Shown: positions 36,380 through 49,500, numbered from the stretch's first letter. The stretch: 62,891 bases of DNA from Bordetella parapertussis (GCA_943331295.2 CALQLA020000031.1:1-62891); one strand, 5' to 3'. The notes: generated by a model not told the origin, from the letters alone. A program made the numbers and translations.

Positions 36380-37627
36380 TTAGAAGAAGTGGACGATGCC
36401 CGCGGTGAAGCCTTGCGGCCGCGCTGAGTCGCCGCAACCGACGTTGTTGCCGGCAGGACCTTGCGCATTACCCGTGCAGATACCGGTGATCTGGTTCACG
36501 CCGAAGTTGTACGCGCCGTTCTTGCTGTTGTCGACCATCGTGTAGCCAGCGTACGTCAGCGTGCGCTTCGACAGCGGGTACGTGTACGACACGGTCCACT
36601 GTTGCGCGCCCGAATTCGGACCCTGGGTGACGGCGCCGACGCGCGGGCAGCTGGTGATGCCGGCCGCGGTCACGCACTTCGACGAACCCGTGCCATCGTT
36701 GGCCTTCTGGTAGCCGATGTAGTACTGGCCGGGCCCGAGGTTGCCGTAGCCGCTGAGCGCCCAGAGGCTGCGCTTCAGGTCGCCGCCGGTGCCGATGTCG
36801 TACTTGATCTGCTCGTACGCCGCGCCGACGTGGATGATGCCGAAGTTGTAGCCGGCAGCAACCGTGAAGGCCTGGTCCTGCAGCTTCGGATTCGCCGCCG
36901 TGCCTTCACGCAGGTTGTTGTGGACCTCGTACACGACGCCGGCCTGGATCGGGCCGTTGTTGTACTGGGCACCAGTCGACAGCACATACGCATGGCGACG
37001 TTGCTGGGCCAGGTTGCCGCCGTCGCTGCCGCCGACGTCGCGGCCACCGACCTGCACGCTACCCGTGAAACCGGCGATGTTCGGGCTATCGTAACGCAGC
37101 GAGTTCGCGATGCGATCGTCGAACGCGCCGGTGTCGGCCGAGTTGCCCGGGAAGCCCGTGCCCGACCACAAGGCTTGCGAACCGAGGATGCCGGTTTGCA
37201 GCGTCGGGACCGTGCCGAAGATCGACTGGATGTCGTCGTACGGGGACAGGAAGTAACCGACCTTGAACGTACCCCAGCCGCCCTGCAGGCCGATGAAGGT
37301 TTCGCGACTGGCCAGTGTGCCGCCGCTGTTGTCAGCGGTCAGCGAGGACTCGACCTGGAAAATCGCGTTGAGCCCGCCGCCCAGCGATTCCGTACCACGG
37401 ATGCCGAAGCGCGACGAGTTCGTGCTGACGCGATAGATGTTCTGCGTCGCACCAGACGCCGGTGCACCCGACCCAATAGTGCCGGAAGTGCCATCTTGCT
37501 TAGCATTGATAATGACTTCGCTGCTAAGGTTCAGGCGACCGTACAGGGTGACATTTGCGGTTTGCGCTTGCGCCAGCGGAGCGGCAAGCACGCCCGCGAT
37601 GGCGATAGCGAGAAGCTTTTTGTTCAT
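36380..37627 (-). CDS. Gram-negative porin (betaproteobacterial trimeric porin)
   Basis: This outer-membrane general diffusion porin of 415 residues has a signal peptide (1–21, MNKKLLAIAIAGVLAAPLAQA), the family start QTANVTLYGRLNLSSE, SSRFGIRGTESLGGGLNAIFQVESS and TFIGLQGGWGTFKVGYFLSPYD, and ends in a terminal Phe (GIVHFF) as expected for BAM-recognised barrels. It has an AGGAGAG ribosome-binding site and its own terminator (36311–36338), so it is monocistronic. Its DNA is less GC-rich in codon choice than the neighbours, fitting a highly expressed gene. Confidence 0.95.
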   Translation of the reverse strand: MNKKLLAIAIAGVLAAPLAQAQTANVTLYGRLNLSSEVIINAKQDGTSGTIGSGAPASGATQNIYRVSTNSSRFGIRGTESLGGGLNAIFQVESSLTADNSGGTLASRETFIGLQGGWGTFKVGYFLSPYDDIQSIFGTVPTLQTGILGSQALWSGTGFPGNSADTGAFDDRIANSLRYDSPNIAGFTGSVQVGGRDVGGSDGGNLAQQRRHAYVLSTGAQYNNGPIQAGVVYEVHNNLREGTAANPKLQDQAFTVAAGYNFGIIHVGAAYEQIKYDIGTGGDLKRSLWALSGYGNLGPGQYYIGYQKANDGTGSSKCVTAAGITSCPRVGAVTQGPNSGAQQWTVSYTYPLSKRTLTYAGYTMVDNSKNGAYNFGVNQITGICTGNAQGPAGNNVGCGDSARPQGFTAGIVHFF

Positions 37628-38016
37628 GAAGTCTCTCCTCTAACGGATAAAATTGGCAAGGAAACTGGCTCTGGCTTTAGCGCTTGCCATCGGAACACCT
37701 TCTCACGGATGTCGAGAAGTTGGAGCTATTGTGCCAAACCACACAACCGCGAGGCAAGGTAAAGTCCCGGTATGGGGAAAGGCGGGGGGGTACTGTTGCT
37801 AAAACGCGACAACGCGGCGGCGCGCACTTTGGGCGGACTTGCCCCGCGGTATCCGCAAACCGTCCGCTTCAAGGTGATGATCGCCCTAGATAATTTGGCA
37901 ATTCGGCCGGTTTGGTCACTTCTCGTGTCGCCCCTGCCGGATTTTGGGGATTTTCCCTGTCGTAACACCGGTTTGGGTGGTTCGGCACCGCCCCGGCGGC
38001 CGGTTTCACGCGCCCC
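37628..38016. other. 389-bp intergenic region between the divergent porin and GT4 genes
   Basis: This region is noticeably AT-richer near the porin (about 37630–37760), where the porin promoter must lie. On the minus strand TTGGCACAAT and an AGGAGAG ribosome-binding site are visible, but no convincing -35/-10 pair with correct spacing. Toward the GT4 gene a GATAAT-like -10 (37890–37895) has only a weak -35 upstream. No open frame here looks real and no repeat is present. Confidence 0.5.
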
Positions 38017-39041
38017 GTGGCGCCGGTGGCGGGCGTGACGGCGGGGGGAGAGGCAGTGCTTCCCGCGGCCGTGGCCGCCCTTCTGGCGGCGATCGCCGTC
38101 TGGGCCTTGCGGCGCTTCGCCCCGCGACTGCCCGTCGATCGGCCGGGACCGCGGTCGCTGCACCGGGCGCCGGTGTCCCGTGTCGGGGGGCTCGCGATCT
38201 GGGCGGGCTTCGTGCCGGTCGCGCTGGCGGTGCCGCCCGCCGTGCCGGGACCCTGGGTGCTGTGGCTCGGGGCGCTGGCCATCGTCGCCGGCGTCTCGGT
38301 GTTGGACGATTTCCGGGGGGTCCACCCGGCCACCCGGCTCGTGCTGCACGCCGTGGCCGCGCTGGGCGTCGCGTTCGCCGTCCTCGGCGCCGGGCCGGCG
38401 CTGCCGGCGGGAACAGCCGGTCTCGGGCTGGCACTCGCGACGGTGACGCTGATGTGGGGCGCCAACCTCTATAACTTCATGGACGGCAGCGACGGCCTTG
38501 CGGCGACGATGGCGCTGCTCGGCTTCGGCGCCTACGGCCTGGCCGCCTGGCACGCCGCGGCCCCCGCGGCCGCCTATTTCGCCCTTGCCGGGGCGATCCT
38601 GCCGTTCCTCGCGGTCAACCTGCCGCCCGCGCGAATGTTCATGGGCGACGTCGGCGCGGTGCCCCTGGGTTTCCTCGCCGCCGCCTTCGGGCTCGCCGGC
38701 TGGCGCACCGGGATCTGGCCGGCGTGGTTTCCCCTGCTCGTCTTCCTGCCCTTCGTCGCCGACGCATCGGCGACCCTTGGCCGGCGCCTCCTCCGAAGGG
38801 AGCGTGTTTGGGAGGCGCACAAGATGCATTACTATCAGCGGGTGCATCAACTGGGCGCCGGCCACCGCGGAACGCTGCTCCTGTTCGCCGTCGTCATGGC
38901 CGGCACGGGTGCCTCCGCGCTCGCCGCGCTCGTGCTCGATCCGGCATCGGGTTGGCTCGTGCTGCTCGGCTGGAGCGGCGTCCTCGCCGCCGTGTACGCG
39001 GTGATTGACTATCATTGGCGGCATCGCACCCCGGCACCGCA

Positions 39042-39045
<4 letters not shown>
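38017..39045 (+). CDS. Glycosyltransferase family 4 (WecA/WbpL-like undecaprenyl-phosphate sugar-1-phosphate transferase)
   Basis: This 342-residue polytopic membrane protein (about ten hydrophobic segments) of the MraY/WecA superfamily has the HRAPVSRVGGLAIW loop, the metal-binding VSVLDDFRGVHPATRL, NLYNFMDGSDGLA, and ARMFMGDVGAVPLGF followed by a cytoplasmic basic loop (RRERVWEAHKMHYYQR). It would start lipid-linked O-antigen or capsule synthesis by moving a HexNAc-1-phosphate to undecaprenyl phosphate. The start is uncertain: GTGs at 38017, 38026 and 38035 are all possible. Its stop overlaps the epimerase start (ATGA). Confidence 0.9.
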
Positions 39046-40955
<1,910 letters not shown>

Positions 40956-40962
40956 GAGAACT

Positions 40963-41165
40963 GCCCCCACGCTCGCTCTGCTCGCTGCCCCCCGAGGGGG
41001 AGCAAGACTTCCCTTGGGACGGCCCGGCGGGAAGTCTGACCGCCCCCACGCTCGCTCTGCTCGCTGCCCCCCGAGGGGGAGCAAGACTTCCCTTGGGACG
41101 GCCCGGCGGGAAGTCTGACCGCCCCCACGCTCGCTACGCTCGCTGCCCCCCGAGGGGGAGCAAGC
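40963..41165 (+). repeat. 79-bp tandem repeat array A (about 2.6 copies)
   Basis: Units start at 40963, 41042 and 41121 (period 79); the third is truncated after about 45 nt and varies (CTACGCTCGCT for CTCTGCTCGCT). Each full unit holds a near-palindrome TGCCCCCCGAGGGGGAGCA and a 9-bp perfect stem (AGACTTCCC ... GGGAAGTCT) around a G/C-rich loop. It fills the gap between the convergent epimerase and O-antigen ligase genes. A related array is at 62643. Confidence 0.92.
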
Positions 41166-41169
41166 CCCT

Positions 41170-43517
<2,348 letters not shown>

Positions 43518-43530
43518 CCCGGCCGACGGC

Positions 43531-44100
43531 ATGCCTCCCAAGCCCGGCGAACGCCGCCTCCAGATCCTGCAGACGCTTGCGGCGATGCTGGAGAACCCGC
43601 GCGGCGAGCGCATCACCACCGCGGCGCTGGCGGCCAGGCTCGACGTCTCCGAGGCCGCGCTGTACCGGCATTTCGCCAGCAAGGCGCAGATGTTCGAGGG
43701 CTTGATCGAGTTCATCGAAACGACGCTGTTCTCGATGGTCAACAAGATCGCCGGCGATAACGCCGACGGCGCCCTGCAGGCGCAGCAGATCGTGGCGGTG
43801 ATGCTGGGCTTCGCCGAGCGCAACCCGGGGATGACGCGCGTGCTGACCGGCGACGCGCTGGTCAACGAGGACGAGCGGCTGCAGGCGCGGATGAACCAGT
43901 TCTACGACCGGATCGAGGCGTCGCTGCGGCAGTCGCTGCGGATCGCGCAGGCCGCCGGCACCTGGCCCGGCGACCCCGCGGCCGACGCCGGGGTGCTGGT
44001 CGCGTTCGTGCTCGGCCGGCTGCATCTCTTCGCGAAGAGCGGCTTCAAGCGCAAGCCGCAGGACGGCTGGGAAGAGCAGCGCAAGTACCTGTTCGCCTGA
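43531..44100 (+). CDS. slmA: Nucleoid occlusion factor SlmA
   Basis: This TetR-family DNA-binding protein of 189 residues has a helix-turn-helix ITTAALAARLDVSEAALYRHFASKAQMFEGLIEFIE (about 28–63) nearly identical in pattern to SlmA, then a ligand/dimer domain (GMTRVLTGDALVNEDERLQARMNQFYDRIE) and the conserved C-terminal GRLHLFAKSGFKRKP. In enterobacteria SlmA binds chromosomal sites and blocks FtsZ assembly over the nucleoid. It follows argB by 13 nt, an order seen in other betaproteobacteria. Confidence 0.92.
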   Translation: MPPKPGERRLQILQTLAAMLENPRGERITTAALAARLDVSEAALYRHFASKAQMFEGLIEFIETTLFSMVNKIAGDNADGALQAQQIVAVMLGFAERNPGMTRVLTGDALVNEDERLQARMNQFYDRIEASLRQSLRIAQAAGTWPGDPAADAGVLVAFVLGRLHLFAKSGFKRKPQDGWEEQRKYLFA

Positions 44101-44124
44101 CCACGGACGCCGGTCCGCCTGCGT

Positions 44125-44883
44125 TCAGCCCGGGCGATCCCCGCCGCAGACCGGACACGCCGGGTCGCGCGTGATGTTGACGTCGCGCCAGCGCATCGAA
44201 AAGGCGTCGAGCAGCAGCAGCCTGCCCGCGAGCGTTTCCCCGACGCCGGCGATCAGCTTCAGCGCCTCGGCCGCCTGCGTCGCGCCGACGATGCCGACCA
44301 CCGGCGCGAACACCCCCATCGTCGCGCAGCGCGTCGCCTCGATCTCCTCGCCTTCGCCGAACAGGCAGTGATAGCAGGGGCAGGCGGGATCCCGCGCGTC
44401 GAACACGGCGACCTGGCCGTCGAAGCGGATCGCGGCGCCGGAAACGAGCGGCTTCTTCGCCGCGACGCACGCGCGGTTGACCGCGTGCCGCGTCTCGAAG
44501 TTGTCGCAGCAGTCGACCACCACGTCGGCGCGCGCCACCAGCGGGACGAGTTCCGCCGGCCCGATGCGCGCCGCGACCGCCTCGACGCGGACGTCGGGGT
44601 TGATCGCCGCCAGTCGCGCCTTGGCGGCGTCGACCTTGGCGACACCGATGTCGGCGGTCGCGTAGAGGATCTGCCGCTGCAGGTTGGTGAGGTCGACGGC
44701 GTCGGCGTCGCAGATCGTCAGCGTCCCGACGCCCGCTGCCGCCAGGAATTGCGCGACCGGCGCCCCGAGCCCGCCGGCGCCGATGACCAGCGCGTGCGCC
44801 GCCGCGAATTTCTCCTGCGCCTCGACGCCGAGTTCGTCGAGCAGGATGTGCCGGCTGTAGCGAAGGAGCTGGGTGTCGTCCAT
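44125..44883 (-). CDS. moeB: MoeB/ThiF/HesA-family adenylyltransferase
   Basis: This 252-residue E1-like enzyme adenylates the C-terminus of a ubiquitin-like sulfur carrier (MoaD or ThiS). It has RYSRHILLDELGVEAQEKF, the nucleotide motif VIGAGGLGAPVAQFLAAAGVG, the Arg finger NLQRQILY, VDCCDNFETRHAVNRAC, and zinc-binding cysteines CPCYHCLF and CPVCGG. The MoeB versus ThiF role cannot be decided from sequence; no moa or thi genes are in the window. The ATG at 44883 gives MDDTQLLRYSRHIL. It lies downstream of ctpA on the same strand, separated by a terminator. Confidence 0.9.
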   Translation of the reverse strand: MDDTQLLRYSRHILLDELGVEAQEKFAAAHALVIGAGGLGAPVAQFLAAAGVGTLTICDADAVDLTNLQRQILYATADIGVAKVDAAKARLAAINPDVRVEAVAARIGPAELVPLVARADVVVDCCDNFETRHAVNRACVAAKKPLVSGAAIRFDGQVAVFDARDPACPCYHCLFGEGEEIEATRCATMGVFAPVVGIVGATQAAEALKLIAGVGETLAGRLLLLDAFSMRWRDVNITRDPACPVCGGDRPG

Positions 44884-44946
44884 TGCGGGTCCTCGCGGTC
44901 GGGGGGGGGCGCCGGAGCCATTTCGCCGCAGCGTACCCGCCACGGC

Positions 44947-44973
44947 AAAACGCCCGGCGGGGCCGGGCGTTTT
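44947..44973. terminator. Rho-independent terminator between ctpA and moeB
   Basis: An 11-bp stem (AAAACGCCCGG at 44947–44957, CCGGGCGTTTT at 44963–44973) with a 5-nt loop lies just 3' of ctpA. A and T runs on both sides make it bidirectional in form. It should stop most ctpA transcription before moeB. Confidence 0.85.
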
Positions 44974-45001
44974 CCTGGGGGCGCCGGTGCCGGCCGCCGC
45001 T

Positions 45002-46441
45002 TTACTGCGGCTTCGCCTGCGCGGCGAGCGACTTGGTCGACGCGATGACGGGCTGGCCCTTCAGGTGGTTCATCGCCTGCGTCAGCTGGAAGTCGTCGGC
45101 GGCGCCGAATTCGAAGCGCGGCGCCTTCGGGCCGGCGGCAGCGGGGTCGGCCGCCTTGTCCGCGGCGCCGTCGTCGGCCTTGGCCGCCTTGTCCTTGGCC
45201 TTCAGCGCCTCGGCGGCCTTCTTCGCGGCATCGCCGCCGGCAGGCGTTTCGAGGTGTCGCTCGAGGTTGGCCTCGCGGATGCGGTTGGGCGAGTCGCGAC
45301 CGTCGTCGACGTAGATGTCGGGCTCGATGCCCTTGGCCTGGATCGAGCGCCCCGCCGGCGTGTAGTAGCGCGCCGTGGTGAGCTTCAGGCCCGCGTTGTT
45401 GCCGAGCGGCAGGATGGTCTGCACCGAGCCCTTGCCGAACGTCTGCGTGCCGAGCACCGTCGCCCGCTTGTGGTCCTGCAGCGCGCCGGCGACGATCTCC
45501 GAGGCCGACGCCGTGCCGCCGTCGACCAGGACGGCGATCGGCACCTTCTTGACGCCGGCCGGCAGGTCTTTCAGGTAGTCGTCGCCACGCCGCGTGTAGT
45601 TGTCGCGCGTCGCGGTGAGGCGCATCTTGGCGTCCGCGGTGCGGCCGTCGGTGTAGACGACCAGCGCGTCCTTGGGCAGGAACGCCGCCGACACCGCGAC
45701 CGCCTGGTTGAGGAGGCCGCCCGGGTCGCTGCGCAGGTCGAGAACGAGGCCCTTCAGGTCGCCCTGCTTGTACATGTCCTTCAGCGCCTTGGCGAGGTCC
45801 TCGCCGGTGCGGTCCTGGAAGTTCCGGACGCGCACGTAGCCATAGCCGGGCTCCAGCATCTTCGCCCGCACGCTCTTGACGTTGATTTCCTCGCGCGTCA
45901 GCTTGAACGTGAGCGGCGCATCGACCTCCTTGCGCACGACGGTCAGCACGATGTCGGTGCCCGGCTTGCCGCGCATGTGCTCGACGGCCTTCGACAGCGA
46001 CATGCCGCGCGTCGCGGTGTCGTCGATCTTGACGATCAGGTCGCCGGCCTTGATGCCGGCCCGGAACGCCGGCGTGTCCTCGATCGGCGACACGACGCGC
46101 ACGTAGCCGTCCTCGACTCCGACCTCGATCCCTAAGCCGCCGAACTTGCCCTGCGTCGAGACCTGCAGTTCCTTGAACGCTTCCGCGTCGAGGAAGTCGG
46201 AATGGGGGTCGAGCCCGTGCACCATCCCGTTGATGGCTTCCTTGATCAGCTTGTCGTCCGAGACCGGCTCGACGTAGTCGCTCTTGATGCGGCCGAAGAC
46301 CGCGGACAGGAGCTGCAGGTCCTCGTACGGGATGGGCGTCTTGGCCTCGCGCTGCGCGATGGCCGAAAAATTGAGGGAAAGCAGGACCCCGAGCACGGCG
46401 CCCGTTGCGATCAGCCCAGCCTTCTTCCAGCCGTTGTTCAT
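45002..46441 (-). CDS. ctpA: C-terminal processing peptidase, S41 family (CtpA-like)
   Basis: This 479-residue periplasmic, membrane-anchored serine protease has an N-terminal signal/anchor (AGLIATGAVLGVLLSLNFSAIAQ), a PDZ domain (about 95–180, FGGLGIEVGVEDGYVRVVSPIEDTPAFRAG) and an S41 catalytic domain with a Ser/Lys dyad: Ser312 in GGTASASEIVAGALQD and Lys337 in TQTFGKGSVQTILPL, the usual 25 residues apart. After about 400 comes an Ala/Lys/Asp-rich tail (AAEALKAKDKAAKADDGAADK). Family members trim exported proteins and control murein hydrolases. It is divergent from the rhodanese gene and has its own terminator. Confidence 0.94.
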   Translation of the reverse strand: MNNGWKKAGLIATGAVLGVLLSLNFSAIAQREAKTPIPYEDLQLLSAVFGRIKSDYVEPVSDDKLIKEAINGMVHGLDPHSDFLDAEAFKELQVSTQGKFGGLGIEVGVEDGYVRVVSPIEDTPAFRAGIKAGDLIVKIDDTATRGMSLSKAVEHMRGKPGTDIVLTVVRKEVDAPLTFKLTREEINVKSVRAKMLEPGYGYVRVRNFQDRTGEDLAKALKDMYKQGDLKGLVLDLRSDPGGLLNQAVAVSAAFLPKDALVVYTDGRTADAKMRLTATRDNYTRRGDDYLKDLPAGVKKVPIAVLVDGGTASASEIVAGALQDHKRATVLGTQTFGKGSVQTILPLGNNAGLKLTTARYYTPAGRSIQAKGIEPDIYVDDGRDSPNRIREANLERHLETPAGGDAAKKAAEALKAKDKAAKADDGAADKAADPAAAGPKAPRFEFGAADDFQLTQAMNHLKGQPVIASTKSLAAQAKPQ

Positions 46442-46663
46442 TGCCTTTGCCCCTTGCCTGTCGGCCCGGGGCCCGGATGTCCGGCGCCGCCCCGCGCTTG
46501 ATTTAAAAGTATAACCCCGATTCTCCGAACCGCGTCCTGGGGTGGGACGCCGAAACCGGCCGGGAGTTCCCTGCCGGCCGCCGGGAGAAAAGCGCCGGCG
46601 CCGCGTTTCCGGGAAGCCGATACGCTATCATTCGACGCTTCGTCGACTCCCCCTACCTCTCCG

Positions 46664-47074
46664 ATGGCGTTTATCCAAACCAACTGGATGCTGATTCTGG
46701 TGTTCGTGCTGTCCGGCGGGATGCTGCTGTGGCCCATCGTCCAGCGCCGCCTGTCGAACGTCAAGGACATCGGCACCCTGGCCGCGACGCGGATGATCAA
46801 TGACGACCATGCCGTGCTGCTCGACGTCCGCGAGACGGCCGAGTACGAAGGCGGGCACCTGCCCAACGCGATCCACATCCCGCAGTCGCAGTTCGGCAGC
46901 CACGGCGCCGAGCTCGCGAAGATGAAGGAGCGGCCGGTCATCGTCTATTGCGAGCGCGGCACCCGCAGCGCGCGCGCCGCGCAGGCGCTGTCGAAGCAGG
47001 GCTTCGCCACGGTCTTCAGCCTTGCGGGCGGCATCAGCGCCTGGAAGGCTGCCGGGCTGCCCGTGGAGAAGTGA
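46664..47074 (+). CDS. Rhodanese-like domain protein, membrane-anchored
   Basis: This 136-residue protein has one N-terminal transmembrane helix (MLILVFVLSGGMLLWPIV) followed by a single rhodanese domain: AVLLDVRETAEYEGGHLPNAIHIP, active-site Cys in VIVYCERGTRSARAAQ, and GFATVFSLAGGISAWKAAGLPVEK. It probably transfers sulfane sulfur or acts as a redox partner; the substrate is unknown. It is first in the rhodanese–grxC–secB run, where the two redox proteins are separated by a single base. A TATCAT -10-like hexamer is at 46626–46631. Confidence 0.92.
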   Translation: MAFIQTNWMLILVFVLSGGMLLWPIVQRRLSNVKDIGTLAATRMINDDHAVLLDVRETAEYEGGHLPNAIHIPQSQFGSHGAELAKMKERPVIVYCERGTRSARAAQALSKQGFATVFSLAGGISAWKAAGLPVEK

Positions 47075-47075
47075 G

Positions 47076-47348
47076 GTGACGGCCCCACAGGTCACGATGT
47101 ACTCGACCGGGGTCTGCCCGTATTGCATCCAGGCCGAGCGCCTGCTGCGCGCCAAGGGTGTGCGGGAGATCACCAAGGTGCGCATCGATCTCGACCCCGC
47201 CGCGCGTGGCGCGATGATGGAGCGCACGGGCCGGCGGACGGTGCCGCAGATCTTCATCGGCGACGTGCACGTCGGCGGCTACGACGACCTCGCGGCGCTC
47301 GAGCGCGCTGGCGGCCTCGACGCGCTGCTGGCGGGCGGGAAGGGCTGA
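47076..47348 (+). CDS. grxC: Glutaredoxin 3
   Basis: This 90-residue monothiol/dithiol oxidoreductase has the active site C-P-Y-C in STGVCPYCIQAERLL, the TVPQIFIGD cis-Pro loop and the glutathione-binding VGGYDDLAALERAGGLD. The start is a GTG at 47076, one base after the rhodanese TGA, with GGAG/GAGG-like sequence upstream; it gives the usual GrxC N-terminus (TAPQVTMYSTG). Likely co-translated with the rhodanese gene. Confidence 0.93.
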   Translation: MTAPQVTMYSTGVCPYCIQAERLLRAKGVREITKVRIDLDPAARGAMMERTGRRTVPQIFIGDVHVGGYDDLAALERAGGLDALLAGGKG

Positions 47349-47435
47349 GGACTGCGGGTTTCCGCAGGAGCCGGCCGGCCCGCCTGCGGCGGGTAGCGTA
47401 AAATCGTTGGTTTTATCCATAGCGAAGGACTGGAA

Positions 47436-47912
47436 ATGGCAGACATGGACGAGGCAGGCGGCGCACCCCCGGTAACCCCGGGATTCTCGATCGAGAAGAT
47501 CTACGTCAAGGACCTCTCCCTGGAGAACCCGGGTGCGCCGCTGTCGTTCCGGCAGCAGGAGACGCCGCAGGTCGAGATCGGCCTCCGCACGAGCGGCGAC
47601 CAGATCGAGGCCGACCTCTACGAGTCGGTGCTGACGATCACGCTGACCGCGAAGGTCGGTGAGCGCACGCTGTTCCTGGTCGAGGCCACGCAGGCCGGGA
47701 TCTTCACGATCCGCGGCGTGCCGATGGAGCAGATGCAGGGCGTGCTCGCCGTGAACTGCCCGACGGTGCTGTTCCCGTACATTCGCGAGACCCTGTCCGA
47801 CGCCGTCACGCGCGCCGGGTTCCCGCCGGTCCACCTCGCCCCGATCAACTTCGAGGCGCTGTACGCGCAGCAGCTCTCGCAGCTGGCCCCGGCGGACGCC
47901 GCGACCAACTGA
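47436..47912 (+). CDS. secB: Protein-export chaperone SecB
   Basis: This cytoplasmic tetrameric chaperone of 158 residues keeps precursors unfolded for SecA. Motifs are FSIEKIYVKDLSLENPGAP, QVEIGLRTSGDQIEADLYESVLTITLTAKVG, CPTVLFPYIRETLSDAVTRAGFPPVHLAPINFEALYAQQ, matching the family over its full length. Downstream of grxC by 87 nt. The rhodanese–grxC–secB–gpsA order is conserved in many proteobacteria. Confidence 0.97.
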   Translation: MADMDEAGGAPPVTPGFSIEKIYVKDLSLENPGAPLSFRQQETPQVEIGLRTSGDQIEADLYESVLTITLTAKVGERTLFLVEATQAGIFTIRGVPMEQMQGVLAVNCPTVLFPYIRETLSDAVTRAGFPPVHLAPINFEALYAQQLSQLAPADAATN

Positions 47913-47924
47913 CGCGGGGCGGCA

Positions 47925-48416
47925 ATGGCGCTCCCGATCGGCAGCCTCGGGTCCCGCGCCTGCCGCTGCGCGCTGCTGGCGGCCGCCATGGCCGCGGCGG
48001 CGCCCGGCGCCACCGCGGCCGAGTACCGCACCACCGGCGAGGCCACGGTGCTGTACGACGCTCCGTCGGCGAAATCGAAGCCGCTGTTCGTTCTCGGCCG
48101 GGACATGCCGCTCGAGGTGATCGTCCCGCTCGAAGGCTGGATGAAGGTCCGCGACGCCGGCGGCAGCATCGGCTGGGTCGACCGGAAGGTGCTCACCGAC
48201 CGGCGGACGCTGGTCGTCCGGGTGCCGATCGCCGAGGTGTTCGCGAATCCCGACGTCACCGCGCCGCTCGTGTTCCGGGCGGAACAGAACGTGCTGCTGG
48301 AACTGGCCGAGCCGGCGACCTCCGCCGGCACGACTGCCACCCCGGGGTGGGTGAAGGTCAGGCATCGCGACGGCCAGGTGGGCTTCGTGCGGATCGCACA
48401 GGTCTTCGGGCTCTGA
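47925..48416 (+). CDS. Secreted SH3-domain protein
   Basis: This 163-residue exported protein has a signal peptide (ACRCALLAAAMAAAAPGATAA) followed by a bacterial SH3-like domain (EYRTTGEATVLYDAPSAKSKPLFVLGRDMPLEVIVPLEGWMKVRDAGGSIGWVDRKVL, about 35–95) and a second SH3-like half (KVRHRDGQVGFVRIAQVFGL) at the end. SH3b domains often bind the cell wall. It fills the secB–gpsA gap, 12 nt from secB. Confidence 0.85.
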   Translation: MALPIGSLGSRACRCALLAAAMAAAAPGATAAEYRTTGEATVLYDAPSAKSKPLFVLGRDMPLEVIVPLEGWMKVRDAGGSIGWVDRKVLTDRRTLVVRVPIAEVFANPDVTAPLVFRAEQNVLLELAEPATSAGTTATPGWVKVRHRDGQVGFVRIAQVFGL

Positions 48417-48453
48417 CCCGGGCTTCGCCGGCCCGCGCATCCCAGCCGCATCC

Positions 48454-49470
48454 ATGACGTCCTCCGTAGCCGTCCTCGGCGCAGGCGCATGGGGCACCGC
48501 CGTCGCGGTGCACCTCGCGCGGCGCGGCGACCACGACGTCGCGCTGTGGATGCGCGACGCGGGCCAGGCCCGAGCGATCGCCGAGCGCCGCTGCAACGAG
48601 GCCTATCTTCCGGGATTCGCGCTGCCGGCGACGCTCGCGGTCACGAGCGATCTCGCCGTCGCGGCTGCGGCGAAGCTGCTGATCGTCGCGAGCCCCATGG
48701 CAGCGCTGCCGGAAATCGCCGATGGCCTCGCCGCCGCCGGCGCGCGCGCTCCGCTGGTCTGGTTGTCGAAGGGCCTGCTGCGGGTGCCGGCCTCGGCCGC
48801 GCTCCCGGCCGGCGTCGGGCTCGCGCACCAGGTGCTCGCGCCGCGCTGGCCGGCGCCCGTCGGCATCATTTCCGGGCCGAGCTTCGCCGAGGAGGTGGCG
48901 CGCGGGCTGCCGACGGCGGTGGCGGTCGCGGCCACGGACCCGGCGCTGGCCGAGGAGGTCGCGGCGCTGCTGCGGTTCGGCACCTTCCGCGCGTATGTCA
49001 GCGCCGACATCGCCGGGGTCGAGGTCGGCGGCGCCGTGAAGAACGTGCTGGCGATTGCCGCGGGCGCCAGCGACGGCTTCGCGTTCGGCTACAACGCCCG
49101 CGCGGCGCTGATCACGCGGGGGCTCGCCGAGACCGGGCGGCTGTCCGCGGCGCTCGGCGGCCGGCGCGACACGCTGATGGGGCTGGCGGGCCTGGGCGAC
49201 ATCGTCCTGACCTGCACCGGCGACCTGTCGCGCAACCGCCGCGTCGGGCTGGGGCTCGCCCGCGGCGAAAGCCTGTCGTCGATCCTTGCGACGCTGGGGC
49301 ACGTGGCGGAGGGTGTAGGCACCGCCGCCAACGTCCATGCGCTGGCGATTTACCACGGTGTCGACATGCCCATCTGCAAGGGCGTCTACCGGGTGCTCTA
49401 CGAAGGGCAGTCGCCGCGGGAGGCGGTCGAGGCGCTGCTCGCCAGGGAGCCGCGGCCCGAAGGGACGTAG
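48454..49470 (+). CDS. gpsA: NAD(P)-dependent glycerol-3-phosphate dehydrogenase
   Basis: This enzyme reduces dihydroxyacetone phosphate to sn-glycerol-3-phosphate for phospholipid synthesis. The 338-residue product has VAVLGAGAWGTAVAVHLARRG at the N-terminus, LVWLSKGLL, ISGPSFAEEVARGLPTAVAVA, the catalytic Lys in EVGGAVKNVLAIAAGASDG, and TLMGLAGLGDIVLTCTGDLSRNR. Full length. It converges on trmL with a gap of about 30 nt. Confidence 0.96.
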   Translation: MTSSVAVLGAGAWGTAVAVHLARRGDHDVALWMRDAGQARAIAERRCNEAYLPGFALPATLAVTSDLAVAAAAKLLIVASPMAALPEIADGLAAAGARAPLVWLSKGLLRVPASAALPAGVGLAHQVLAPRWPAPVGIISGPSFAEEVARGLPTAVAVAATDPALAEEVAALLRFGTFRAYVSADIAGVEVGGAVKNVLAIAAGASDGFAFGYNARAALITRGLAETGRLSAALGGRRDTLMGLAGLGDIVLTCTGDLSRNRRVGLGLARGESLSSILATLGHVAEGVGTAANVHALAIYHGVDMPICKGVYRVLYEGQSPREAVEALLAREPRPEGT

Positions 49471-49500
49471 CGGGGCGGCAACGCTGCCGTGGCAGCGCCG

